Origin: Lacibacter luteus
GTDB lineage: Bacteria; Bacteroidota; Bacteroidia; Chitinophagales; Chitinophagaceae
DNA: 64,000 nucleotides
Reading direction: 5' to 3'
Assembly: GCF_004118265.1 (NCBI RefSeq)
Contig: NZ_SDHW01000004.1
Location: 124,001 to 188,000, forward strand
Part shown: positions 44,114 to 51,948 of the stretch, piece by piece
Position numbering within the stretch: the stretch's first letter is position 1
Layout: each line of letters starts with the position of its first letter
The notes under the pieces: generated by a model
The model's input: the letters and a program-made list of their open reading frames with translations, nothing else
Database searches by the model: none
Told to the model about the DNA's origin: nothing
Program-made: the position numbers and the translations under genes

Positions 44114-45127
44114 TCAGAAACGTGGACAGTTAAGTTTCTTCTTATTCGGATCAACATACTTCTTTGTCCAGATGAGTGAAATTTCCATACCACCTCTGCG
44201 TTGTGATGCTGCGGCTAAACGTGATGTATTAACATCGTATGAAAATCCAAAACGATAGTTGGCAAACTCCAATCCAACATAAGGAATAACAGCATCACCA
44301 TATCTTACCCAAACACCCGCATAAACATCGGTAGGGTTTTCAGTAAAATCGCCATTAACAGTACGGCCTAATGCTGCACCAAAGATAGCTTCGCTTGCGC
44401 CTGCCTGACGTTGATAGTTTGCACTCACAAATAAAGTAGTAGCATCTGCAACAGGAAAATAACCACCGCCATGTACGGTAAATCTGGGGTTCATAATGTA
44501 CTGTGCATTTAAGAAACTCACTTTAGGCCGGTTAATATGGTAAACCGATGCACCGATATAAAAGTTATTGTAATCGTTGGTGGCACCGGTATAAATAAAC
44601 CCGGCATTTACATCGGCATAACTAATATTTCTATAACCTGTACTGCCAAAAATTTCAGCAGTATTGCCGGTAAAACCAAGACTTGTTAACTCATCCTGAA
44701 AATCGAGTTTGCTGATGTCGAGCCTGCGTTGTGCATAGCTGCCGCTAAAACCAACACCAATTGAATGATAGCCGTTTTCATCGATGCCTTTGTGGTAAGC
44801 TACCGAGCCCGAAAAAAAGCTGTTCTTCATTACACCATCGCCATTAATATCGTACATACCCATTACGCCAACTCCAAACTGATCGAATTCGGGAATGGTA
44901 TTGCCAAGAATACCAAAGTCGGCCGAAACGGTTGCCGTACGAAATGCATTGTTGATGGTTGGCCATTGGTTACGGTAATTGCCTGCTACACGCACTACAC
45001 CGTTAAACTTGCCGGTTAAAGCAGGGTTAAGCGTTAAAGGTGAAGCAAAAAACTGGGAGAAATTAGGATCCTGTGCATAGGTCTGCAACACGATCAGCAA
45101 AAATGGTAGTAGTAAAATTTTTCTCAT
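44114..45127 (-). CDS. PorP/SprF family type IX secretion membrane protein
   Basis: This 337-residue outer-membrane barrel protein has a signal peptide ending at TYAQD (about residue 19). The family signature is NFSQFFASPLTLNPALTGK, with NYRNQWPTI, and the later YANYRFGFSYD. SprF/PorP proteins act with the T9SS to anchor or export particular cargo such as SprB. It may serve the T9SS made by porV and porU at 57.9-62.5 kb, but no cargo gene is next to it here; its only upstream neighbour on this strand is upp. Confidence 0.87.
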   Translation of the reverse strand: MRKILLLPFLLIVLQTYAQDPNFSQFFASPLTLNPALTGKFNGVVRVAGNYRNQWPTINNAFRTATVSADFGILGNTIPEFDQFGVGVMGMYDINGDGVMKNSFFSGSVAYHKGIDENGYHSIGVGFSGSYAQRRLDISKLDFQDELTSLGFTGNTAEIFGSTGYRNISYADVNAGFIYTGATNDYNNFYIGASVYHINRPKVSFLNAQYIMNPRFTVHGGGYFPVADATTLFVSANYQRQAGASEAIFGAALGRTVNGDFTENPTDVYAGVWVRYGDAVIPYVGLEFANYRFGFSYDVNTSRLAAASQRRGGMEISLIWTKKYVDPNKKKLNCPRF

Positions 45128-45261
45128 TGAGAGCGGTTAATAAGTAAGACGTTTTTCAACTTTATTATGCTGCTTTCTCCTAAAGGATACGGCAGGTAAA
45201 ACAACTAATAAACTTTCAGGCACACAAATAACAATTGCAGAATTAACATTTGTAGCAAAAA

Positions 45262-45912
45262 CTACATCTGCACTTTTGTACCATAAGCCAAGTCACCCGC
45301 ATCGCCAAGGCCGGGTACAATGTAACCTTTGGCTGTTAACTCATCATCAATAGCACCGCACCAGATCTTTACTTTTGGTTCGCTGCGGAGCACATATTCA
45401 ATACCAACTGTGCAGGCTATGGCGCATACAATATGAATTTCAGAAGGCAAGCCTTCATCTCTTAAATACTGTACGGTTTTTACCAAAGAACTTCCGGTTG
45501 CAAGCATGGGGTCTGCAATGATCACCACCCTGTTTTCCAGGCTGGGACAACTTACATAATCCAGGCTTATTTCAAAGCTGCCATCCCGGTGGTGTTTCCG
45601 ATATGCAGATATGAACGCATTATCGGCCCTGTCGAAATAATTAAGCAGCCCCTGATGTAACGGCAAACCTGCTCTTAAAATTGTGGCAAGTACCGGTTGC
45701 GCCTTCAACATTTTGGTAGGAGAAGTGCCCAGCGGAGTGGTTATTTCCTTCTCTTCCCATTCAAGAAGCTTGCTTATTTCGTATGCTGCTATTTCACCAA
45801 TACGTTCGAGATTGCGGCGAAAACGCATACGATCGGTTTGAATTTCTGTACTTCTTAACTCGCCAACCCAGTTGGAAACAAGTGAATGTTGATCGCTTAA
45901 ATTGATAACCAT
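45262..45912 (-). CDS. upp: Uracil phosphoribosyltransferase
   Basis: This 216-residue enzyme makes UMP from uracil and PRPP (EC 2.4.2.9) in pyrimidine salvage. It has ATILRAGLPLHQGLL, the substrate-binding ISAYRKHHRDGS region, the PRPP loop VVIIADPMLATGSSLV and the C-terminal uracil site YIVPGLGDAGDLAYG. Length is a little over the usual 208 residues. It is upstream of the PorP/SprF-like gene with a 134-base gap, and I see no clear promoter box. Confidence 0.95.
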   Translation of the reverse strand: MVINLSDQHSLVSNWVGELRSTEIQTDRMRFRRNLERIGEIAAYEISKLLEWEEKEITTPLGTSPTKMLKAQPVLATILRAGLPLHQGLLNYFDRADNAFISAYRKHHRDGSFEISLDYVSCPSLENRVVIIADPMLATGSSLVKTVQYLRDEGLPSEIHIVCAIACTVGIEYVLRSEPKVKIWCGAIDDELTAKGYIVPGLGDAGDLAYGTKVQM

Positions 45913-46071
45913 AGTGCTGAAGATTTCAAAAAACGGCCACAGAAATAATGCTGTTTGATGGTACCATCTGCATCAGTAGCTTTGCAGCCGTATTTTTACA
46001 AATCTAACAGATAATATTGTGAACAGGATTGACTTGCAAATAATTTCTGCAATCCTAAAAACTCATCATAT

Positions 46072-46677
46072 ATGATTTACCGGGCCCTTGGCTTAGCCAG
46101 TAATACAGCAACACAAAGTCTGGAACTTGTTTTTGCATCTTTTGAAGTAACCGGTCAAAAATGGGCGGTAGAAATAAGGCACTCCAATACAGTTGCGTAC
46201 CCTGCCGGTTTGTGGGAAAAACTGGCGAATGCTGCACAAGTTCCTGCTGTTGGTTATATGCAACTACATGTTGATTATGGCCATTGGGTTGCTGCACAGG
46301 CCAAACAGTTTATCGACGATCATCAGCTCGATTACCAGGTACAGCTGATTGGTTTAATGGGGCATACTGCCATTCATTCTCCTGCAACAAAATTAAGCCA
46401 TGCATTGGGCGATGCTGCCGCAGTTGCAGCTATTACAGGTGTAAATGTGGTAAGCGATTTTCGCAACAGCAATCTTGCACTTGAAGGTAGCGGCGATCCT
46501 GTTTTTGCTTATGCTGAAACATTATTGCAAGCGCCGCAAGGCGTTCATAAAGATGCATTCTATTCGGCCTTTTTTGCATTGCTCCGCTGGCGTGAAGAAA
46601 ACAATATGCATGCTGCCGATACCGGCGCACTCCGCAACAGTATTGGCGGTGCTGTTTGGGTTGGGCAGGAATGGTGA
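46072..46677 (+). CDS. Internally deleted anhydro-N-acetylmuramic acid kinase (AnmK)-like protein
   Basis: This 201-residue open frame aligns by eye with both ends of AnmK (normally about 360-400 residues). Residues 1-150 match its N-terminal half: AVIGHT-like LIGLMGHTAIHSP, LGDAAAVAAITGVNVVSDFR, LALEGSGDPVF. Residues 160-201 match its C-terminal tail: DAFYSAFFALLRWREENN, ADTGALRNSIGGAVWVGQEW. The middle, with the NIGG-AN and DTGPGN ATP/sugar motifs, is absent. The SGTSxDG start motif is ASNTATQS. It cannot be a normal kinase. Frame is clean, so it may be a repurposed binding protein or a gene decaying in frame. Confidence 0.7.
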   Translation: MIYRALGLASNTATQSLELVFASFEVTGQKWAVEIRHSNTVAYPAGLWEKLANAAQVPAVGYMQLHVDYGHWVAAQAKQFIDDHQLDYQVQLIGLMGHTAIHSPATKLSHALGDAAAVAAITGVNVVSDFRNSNLALEGSGDPVFAYAETLLQAPQGVHKDAFYSAFFALLRWREENNMHAADTGALRNSIGGAVWVGQEW

Positions 46678-46687
46678 GGAGAAGGAA

Positions 46688-46710
46688 GAAGTTAGAAGTA
46701 CAAGGTACGG
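46688..46710 (+). repeat. GTACTTC intergenic repeat, copy 3
   Basis: Minus-strand read gives CCGTACCTTGTACTTC-type words similar to 933-970. It lies between convergent genes and has no promoter box. Confidence 0.45.
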
Positions 46711-46712
46711 AG

Positions 46713-47111
46713 CTACACTTTCAACATTGCCGCTGTTGCTTTAAAAAAGCCAGCAGCCTCTTCCAGCTGCAGCAATTCTTTTTTATCAATCTCTCCACTT
46801 GAGAGTTGACCAAACAGCATTTCCACTTTGTGCGAACTGGCCAATTTATCAGACAACGCTTTCGCTTTTACTTCGCCTGTGATGGGTTTCATTTTATCGT
46901 ATAGCTCCTGCGAAAACACATCCAGCTGCACACAGTTACCACCGGGATAAATATTTTGCATCAGCTTACTGTATGTATCAGTTAATACATTGGCGATGTT
47001 GATGAACAAATCTGCAAGCCGGTCTTTTTGTTCCTGCTTTCCTTTTTTCAAATCGCCAGACAGGCCCAGCAGATCATGGCCAATATCCCAGATGTCTTTC
47101 AAAAGTCCCAT
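46713..47111 (-). CDS. Small helical protein of unknown function
   Basis: This 132-residue protein is predicted almost entirely helical, with no signal peptide or membrane segment. It opens MGLLKDIWDIGHDLLGLSGD and continues with KKGKQEQKDRLADLFINIANVL and later EIDKKELLQLEEAAGFFKATAAML. No family was recognised. It is 51 bases after the LytTR regulator gene, on the same strand, so it is probably the last gene of the LiaF-LytST operon. Confidence 0.5.
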   Translation of the reverse strand: MGLLKDIWDIGHDLLGLSGDLKKGKQEQKDRLADLFINIANVLTDTYSKLMQNIYPGGNCVQLDVFSQELYDKMKPITGEVKAKALSDKLASSHKVEMLFGQLSSGEIDKKELLQLEEAAGFFKATAAMLKV

Positions 47112-47162
47112 AGATTATTTTTTCTTAAAAGTAGGCGGAAGTTTTACGAAAAGCAACAGCAG

Positions 47163-47912
47163 TTACAAACCCAGCATCGCTTTCAACTTCGGATAGCCTC
47201 CCCTGCTTACAGGAATTTTTTCACCGGATCGCAACAATGCAATATGATTTTCTTTTTCGTAAGGATCGATGCGTGTAATTTCTTTTACCTGTACAATAAA
47301 CGAACGGTGTGTACGTACAAACCTTGCCGCATCTAAACTCCCTTCAAAAAAACTCATGGTTTGTTTTTTCAAAAAGCTTCCTGCTGCTGTAACGATCTTT
47401 ACATAATCATCTGCTGCTTCTAAATAATGAATATCCTGCAAGGGAATAATGCTGATTTTATTGCCTGTTTTCACCACAATACGTTCGGCCTGCAGCGGAT
47501 GCTTTGCTGCATCTTTCAACAAAGGTTCATGCGAAACAGTTGCCGGTTTCTCCTGTTCCAGCCATTTTGAAATGGCTTTATCAAAACGTTGTTGCGAAAA
47601 AGGTTTCAGTAAATAATCAACTGCATTTTTTTCAAAAGCCTGTACTGCATACTCATCAAACGCCGTGGTGAAAATAACAGCAGGTGGTTCTTCCAACAGC
47701 TCCAGCATTTCAAATCCTGTTATTTTGGGCATTTGTATATCTAAAAAAATAAGATCGGGATTGTGTTGCTGCACAGCTTTCACACCCTCAAATCCGTTAT
47801 TACATTCTTCTGCAATGGTGAATTGCGGATGCGCCTGCAAATACTCTGTTACCATACTGCGGGCCAAAGGTTCATCATCAATAATTAAAACATTGTAGCT
47901 CATCTTTTGCAT
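47163..47912 (-). CDS. LytTR-type response regulator
   Basis: This 249-residue regulator has a receiver domain (residues 5-120: NVLIIDDEPLARS, phosphorylated Asp in LIFLDIQMPK, KPF) and a LytTR DNA-binding domain (about 145-249: IHYLEAADDYVKIV, FVRTHRSFIVQVKEI, IPVSRGGYPKLKAML). It works with the LytS-type kinase encoded just upstream (20-base gap) to sense an envelope or stress signal, in the AgrA/LytR style of DNA binding. Start ATG 47912 is used; ATG 47903 is equally possible. Confidence 0.92.
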   Translation of the reverse strand: MQKMSYNVLIIDDEPLARSMVTEYLQAHPQFTIAEECNNGFEGVKAVQQHNPDLIFLDIQMPKITGFEMLELLEEPPAVIFTTAFDEYAVQAFEKNAVDYLLKPFSQQRFDKAISKWLEQEKPATVSHEPLLKDAAKHPLQAERIVVKTGNKISIIPLQDIHYLEAADDYVKIVTAAGSFLKKQTMSFFEGSLDAARFVRTHRSFIVQVKEITRIDPYEKENHIALLRSGEKIPVSRGGYPKLKAMLGL

Positions 47913-47932
47913 TTAATGTGTCAGACATTTTT

Positions 47933-48985
47933 TTACAAGTCGGACACGCTTGGTTGCGGAATAAATAATTGTGTGTTGAACGTTGTTCCGTTTGTTTCTG
48001 TTTTCAACAGATCGTTTCTTCCAAACATCAAAAACAAACGACGCTGTACCGAACTTAATCCAAAGCCTGTTCCTTTTTGTGCTGCAGAAGTAGAAGGATC
48101 GTATGGATTTTCTACAGCGATCAATAACTGGCCTGCCCGTGCTGTTGCTTTTAAATGAATATGCGATTCTTCGGTTGTATCGTACAAGCCAAACTTAATA
48201 GCATTCTCTACCAATGGCTGCAACAGCAACGCAGGTAATTGCAGCTGCAAGGCATCAGCATCCATTTCAAGTTGTGTATGCAAACGATGCCCAAAGCGTA
48301 CTTTTTCAATAGCAAGATACAATTGCAACGTTTGCATTTCATCTTCCAGCTTTACCCATTGCTGCTCTTCTTTTTTTAATGTGCTGCGCAGAAAATCGGA
48401 TAGCTGCTGCACCATTTGTCTTGCTTCTGCAGGGCGGGTACCGATCAATGCATTAATAGAGTTTAAAGAGTTGAACAGAAAATGCGGCTGCAGCTGTTGC
48501 CTTAACTTATACAACTCTGCTTCTTTACTTAATTGTTCTGCTTCTGTTTTTTGCTTTTCTGTTTCTGTACGCTCCTGCCAGTTAAAATAGGCATAGCCAA
48601 CAAGACAGATACAGCCGTTAATTAAAAAACCGATTGCAATGCGTATAGGCCATGTGTTTTTGGTTGCAACTACATAATGACTGGTTTCGTTATAAAATAA
48701 TCCAAGAATAAACCTGCCCGCAAAAAACCAGCCTGCTGTAAGTATGCTTATCCAGAAAAAAAGATTGAGCAAGCTGCTTGACCGTGGTACGTAAAACCGA
48801 AGAATGGTAAATAGAAGTAACGATACATAAATGAGCAACGTATTCGTAACCAGGCTATCGGTTAATGCTTCGAACCAGTTAAGTCCCATTTGGTAAAGTG
48901 CAAGCTGTTGCATGGCTATCCATACAAACCAGCCTACACAAAACGGTATCATAAATTGCTTTGTCCGAAAAGGAGATACTGCCAT
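47933..48985 (-). CDS. LytS-type membrane sensor histidine kinase
   Basis: This 350-residue kinase has about four membrane segments in residues 10-145, a coiled-coil, and the His_kinase (PF06580-like) core. The phosphorylated His lies in QLQPHFLFNSLNSINALIG, with the N and G boxes as LQPLVENAIKFGL, and KGTGFGLSSVQRRL. The order matches LytS/YehU-type kinases with a DUF-like membrane sensor. It phosphorylates the LytTR regulator downstream. The DUF4288 gene ends nine bases upstream, in the same operon. Confidence 0.92.
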   Translation of the reverse strand: MAVSPFRTKQFMIPFCVGWFVWIAMQQLALYQMGLNWFEALTDSLVTNTLLIYVSLLLFTILRFYVPRSSSLLNLFFWISILTAGWFFAGRFILGLFYNETSHYVVATKNTWPIRIAIGFLINGCICLVGYAYFNWQERTETEKQKTEAEQLSKEAELYKLRQQLQPHFLFNSLNSINALIGTRPAEARQMVQQLSDFLRSTLKKEEQQWVKLEDEMQTLQLYLAIEKVRFGHRLHTQLEMDADALQLQLPALLLQPLVENAIKFGLYDTTEESHIHLKATARAGQLLIAVENPYDPSTSAAQKGTGFGLSSVQRRLFLMFGRNDLLKTETNGTTFNTQLFIPQPSVSDL

Positions 48986-48994
48986 TACAATTGT

Positions 48995-49348
48995 TTAGGA
49001 TAACACAATGGATGAATATCTTTTTAGTGCATCGCCTGCACGCAGCTGCATGCTGTAAATAAAAGAAGCGGGTTGCTCTTCTTCTTTAATACAGGAAAAA
49101 ATTTCTGCGCCATCCATATCTGCACTAAAAGGATAAACATCAGTTACAGCTATCAGCTTCCAGCAAACTGTTTGCTGTGCATGATTTAGAAATGACACCT
49201 GCTCTTTTTCGCCTATTTGTTTTGCTTTTTGCATTGCAGCACATGCATCGGTTGCCTGTATTAAACGAAGCTGTTCTTCAAATTGTGCGGTGTGTTTTCC
49301 GTTGCCACAAATAATCCGGTAAACGATTTTTGCCAGAAACCAGTTCAT
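48995..49348 (-). CDS. DUF4288 protein in a LytST operon
   Basis: This 117-residue protein has no membrane segment. It opens MNWFLAKIVYRIICGNG and contains the DUF4288 pattern of an N-terminal WFLAKIVYRI strand, a long helix with a Cys (ACAAMQKAKQIGEKE) and WKLIAVTDVYPFS. Its function is unknown. Sited between the LiaF-like gene (48 bases) and the histidine kinase gene (9 bases), it is likely part of the same signalling unit, for example as a sensor-side partner. Confidence 0.75.
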   Translation of the reverse strand: MNWFLAKIVYRIICGNGKHTAQFEEQLRLIQATDACAAMQKAKQIGEKEQVSFLNHAQQTVCWKLIAVTDVYPFSADMDGAEIFSCIKEEEQPASFIYSMQLRAGDALKRYSSIVLS

Positions 49349-49396
49349 AATTGCAGTTGTTTAATTGGATAAGGTTTTGGTTAATGGTACTGCCTA

Positions 49397-50140
49397 TCAG
49401 CCAATCGATTTTATATCGATACCGCCAAACATTACAAAGCCTTCGATCACCAGAATTTTATCGGTACTTACACCGGCAGGTTGTTTACGTTTATCTTCAA
49501 TAGCTCCAAAAATGGCCATAGCTTCGCTTCGTATTTGCCAATGTGCAGGAATAAACAAGGTGGTACCACCAAACACATTTACCAGTTCCAGTTTTATAAT
49601 GCCGGTAAAATCGGCATTCATCAGGTTAACTTCCGAGCCACCAAAAATGGCAACCGATTCGCCGCCTTTAAAGTTTTTGGAATAGCTGAGTTTTTTCACT
49701 GCACCAAACAATGCTACTGCTTCAAGTTTATCGCCGGGACCATCGTCGTCTACTGCTGTTGAGCTTGAATAACCGGTAGCTGCTGTTGCAGGTTGCTGTA
49801 TAAATTCCTGTTCGTTGTAAGATGAGTTTTTTCTGCGCAGTAAAAAACTCAAACCAATCGCAATGAGAATTGCAGGTGCAATAAAATTGCTCAGGTTCCA
49901 TTCGGGGTATTGTTTCATGAGCAGAAAAAACCCGCCAAGCCCAATCATGATTAACCAGTTGCTGCCTTTAAAACTTTCTTTCAGCCCAATAATAACACCT
50001 ATTACAATTAAGATCATGGGCCATGAAAACAAAATAGATGGCACGGGTAAATCAAGATTGCGCAGCAGAATAAGTACACCTACTGCCAACACTGCCAAAC
50101 CTATCCATCTTTCGCTTGAGCGTTTATTGCGTTGTTTCAT
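49397..50140 (-). CDS. LiaF-like membrane protein (four-segment YvqF/DUF5668 type)
   Basis: This 247-residue protein has four membrane segments (residues 10-100) ending in the WPMILIVIGVIIGL and FLLMKQYP region, then a disordered stretch (EFIQQPATAATGYSSS) and a beta-helix-like C-terminal part of repeated V-A-FG- units (VALFGAVKKL, VAIFGGSEVNL, VNVFGGTTLFI, MAIFGAIED, FVMFGGIDIKS). This is the LiaF layout, where LiaF curbs the LiaRS response to cell-wall antibiotics. It opens the operon with the LytST genes, though LiaF is usually paired with a NarL-type pair. Starts at ATG 50140 or 50155. Confidence 0.82.
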   Translation of the reverse strand: MKQRNKRSSERWIGLAVLAVGVLILLRNLDLPVPSILFSWPMILIVIGVIIGLKESFKGSNWLIMIGLGGFFLLMKQYPEWNLSNFIAPAILIAIGLSFLLRRKNSSYNEQEFIQQPATAATGYSSSTAVDDDGPGDKLEAVALFGAVKKLSYSKNFKGGESVAIFGGSEVNLMNADFTGIIKLELVNVFGGTTLFIPAHWQIRSEAMAIFGAIEDKRKQPAGVSTDKILVIEGFVMFGGIDIKSIG

Positions 50141-50340
50141 TTCGTTACAAATCATTTTCAATGAATTTAGAACAAAACTATCAGTCCTTCAAGCAGCAGG
50201 CAAGGCATTATCGAGCAGGCAAGGGTAAAAGTCGGTAAACGGCAGCATCCCATCGGTAAGCTGTAAAGTAAAATCAACACAGCTGTTCATGTGGCAATGC
50301 GGCGTCTTGACATCCTTCTTTCCATTTTATATTTTGTGCT

Positions 50341-51906
50341 ATGCCCAACATTATACAACAGCATCCATCAGCAGAAACAGAGCAGTTAACTGCTCAGGTT
50401 CATACACTCAACAGCACCGATAAAGAACGGTACAACCAATTACAGGAGCAACTTGTTCAGCAGTTTAAAACAACCTTTCCCGATAAACTTGCACCAAGAA
50501 CCGTGGTTGTAATTCCAAGTCTTACACTCGATCATACCATTCTTTCAAAAGTAAAAGGTCATGTGTTTTACGAAGAGCGTTTGCTCTGTTTACTCATGCT
50601 GTTGCGAATGCCCCGAACAAAAATTATTTATGTAACAAGTGTACCTGTTGATCCTGCAATTATTGATTATTATTTGCACCTGTTGCCGGGCATTACGGGT
50701 TATCATGCAAGGCAACGGCTTACACTCATCAGTTGTTTCGATGCTTCGTCTGTTCCATTAACAGAAAAAATTCTGCAACGTCCACGATTGATCGAACGTA
50801 TTAAACAACATATCGATCCGCATTCGCCTGCACACATCACCTGCTTTAATGTTACAGCTTACGAACAAACACTGGCTCTGCAATTACAAATACCGTTGTA
50901 TGGTTGCGATCCCGATCTCAATTATTTAGGTACAAAAAGCGCAGCAAGAAAATTATTCAAATCGCTGAATGTACTTACACCCGATGGTTTTGAAGATGTA
51001 AAAAACAAAGAACAGGTGATCGGGTGCCTTGCATTACTGAAACAACAAAACCCATCGTTACGGAAAGCGGTTGTAAAAATGAATGATGGTTTTTCGGGAG
51101 AAGGTAACGCTGTGTTTTCGTATGAAGATGCACCGGCTAATGATACATTACGCAGCTGGATTGCCGAACATCTTGCTGTTAAACTGAAAATTGTTGCAGC
51201 AAAACTTACTGCTGATGTTTTCTTTAAAAAGTTTGAAGAGATGGAAGGCATTGTAGAAGCTTTTGTTGAAGCCGATTATATTACTTCTCCTTCGGCACAA
51301 TGCCTTATTGATCCGTTGGGTGGCGTATCAGTATTGTCAACACACGATCAGATGTTGGGCGGAGAAGATAACCAGATATTTTTAGGCGCTACGTTTCCTG
51401 CACATAAAGACTACGCTGTTGAAATTGGACGCATAGGTGCTGTTATTGCGGATGGATTAAAACAGAAAGGCGTGCTTGGTCGCTTTGCTGTTGATTTTAT
51501 GAGTGCAAAAGATGGCGATGGATTTAAACATTATGCCATTGAAATTAATTTACGGAAAGGCGGCACTACACACCCTTATTTAATGTTGCAGTTTTTAACC
51601 GAAGGCGATTATGATCCTGAAAAAGGCGAATACTTTATGCCCGATGGAAAGAAGCGTTATTATTTTGCAACAGACAACCTGCAACGGGATTGTTACAAAG
51701 GTCTTACTCCACACGATCTTATTGATATTGCCATGCTCAATGGTTTACATTACAGTAATGCGCAGGAAGAAGGTGTTATGTTTCACCTGATAAGTGCCTT
51801 ATCACAGTTTGGCAAAACAGGTCTTGTGGCCATTGGCAGTACACCGGAACGTGCAGTGGATTTTTATAAAAAAGTAGTAGAGGTATTAAACGACGAATGT
51901 GAATGA
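50341..51906 (+). CDS. PGM1-related ATP-grasp peptide/carboxylate-amine ligase
   Basis: This 521-residue protein has an ATP-grasp core: LFKSLNVLTPDGFED, VVKMNDGFSGEGNAVF (P-loop-like ATP site), EGIVEAFVEADYITSPSAQ, GRFAVDFMSAK and the metal-binding AIEINLRKGGTTHPYL. An N-terminal domain (RTVVVIPSLTLDHTIL, VPVDPAIIDYYLHLLPGI) and the C-terminal peptide-binding end match PGM1-related peptide ligases. PGM1 joins a nonproteinogenic amino acid to a ribosomal peptide in pheganomycin synthesis. Here it is alone, with no precursor peptide gene beside it. A TTG-TATATTTTG promoter lies near 50309-50335. Confidence 0.72.
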   Translation: MPNIIQQHPSAETEQLTAQVHTLNSTDKERYNQLQEQLVQQFKTTFPDKLAPRTVVVIPSLTLDHTILSKVKGHVFYEERLLCLLMLLRMPRTKIIYVTSVPVDPAIIDYYLHLLPGITGYHARQRLTLISCFDASSVPLTEKILQRPRLIERIKQHIDPHSPAHITCFNVTAYEQTLALQLQIPLYGCDPDLNYLGTKSAARKLFKSLNVLTPDGFEDVKNKEQVIGCLALLKQQNPSLRKAVVKMNDGFSGEGNAVFSYEDAPANDTLRSWIAEHLAVKLKIVAAKLTADVFFKKFEEMEGIVEAFVEADYITSPSAQCLIDPLGGVSVLSTHDQMLGGEDNQIFLGATFPAHKDYAVEIGRIGAVIADGLKQKGVLGRFAVDFMSAKDGDGFKHYAIEINLRKGGTTHPYLMLQFLTEGDYDPEKGEYFMPDGKKRYYFATDNLQRDCYKGLTPHDLIDIAMLNGLHYSNAQEEGVMFHLISALSQFGKTGLVAIGSTPERAVDFYKKVVEVLNDECE

Positions 51907-51927
51907 GCTTGCGCTTATTCACATTCG
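51894..51927. terminator. Bidirectional terminator
   Basis: A 15-bp stem (51894-51908 with 51913-51927) with one G-T pair and loop TTGC. It overlaps the stop of the ligase gene and lies before the stop of the M28 peptidase gene. Confidence 0.7.
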
Positions 51928-51948
51928 TCATTCAATTATTGTTATTGC

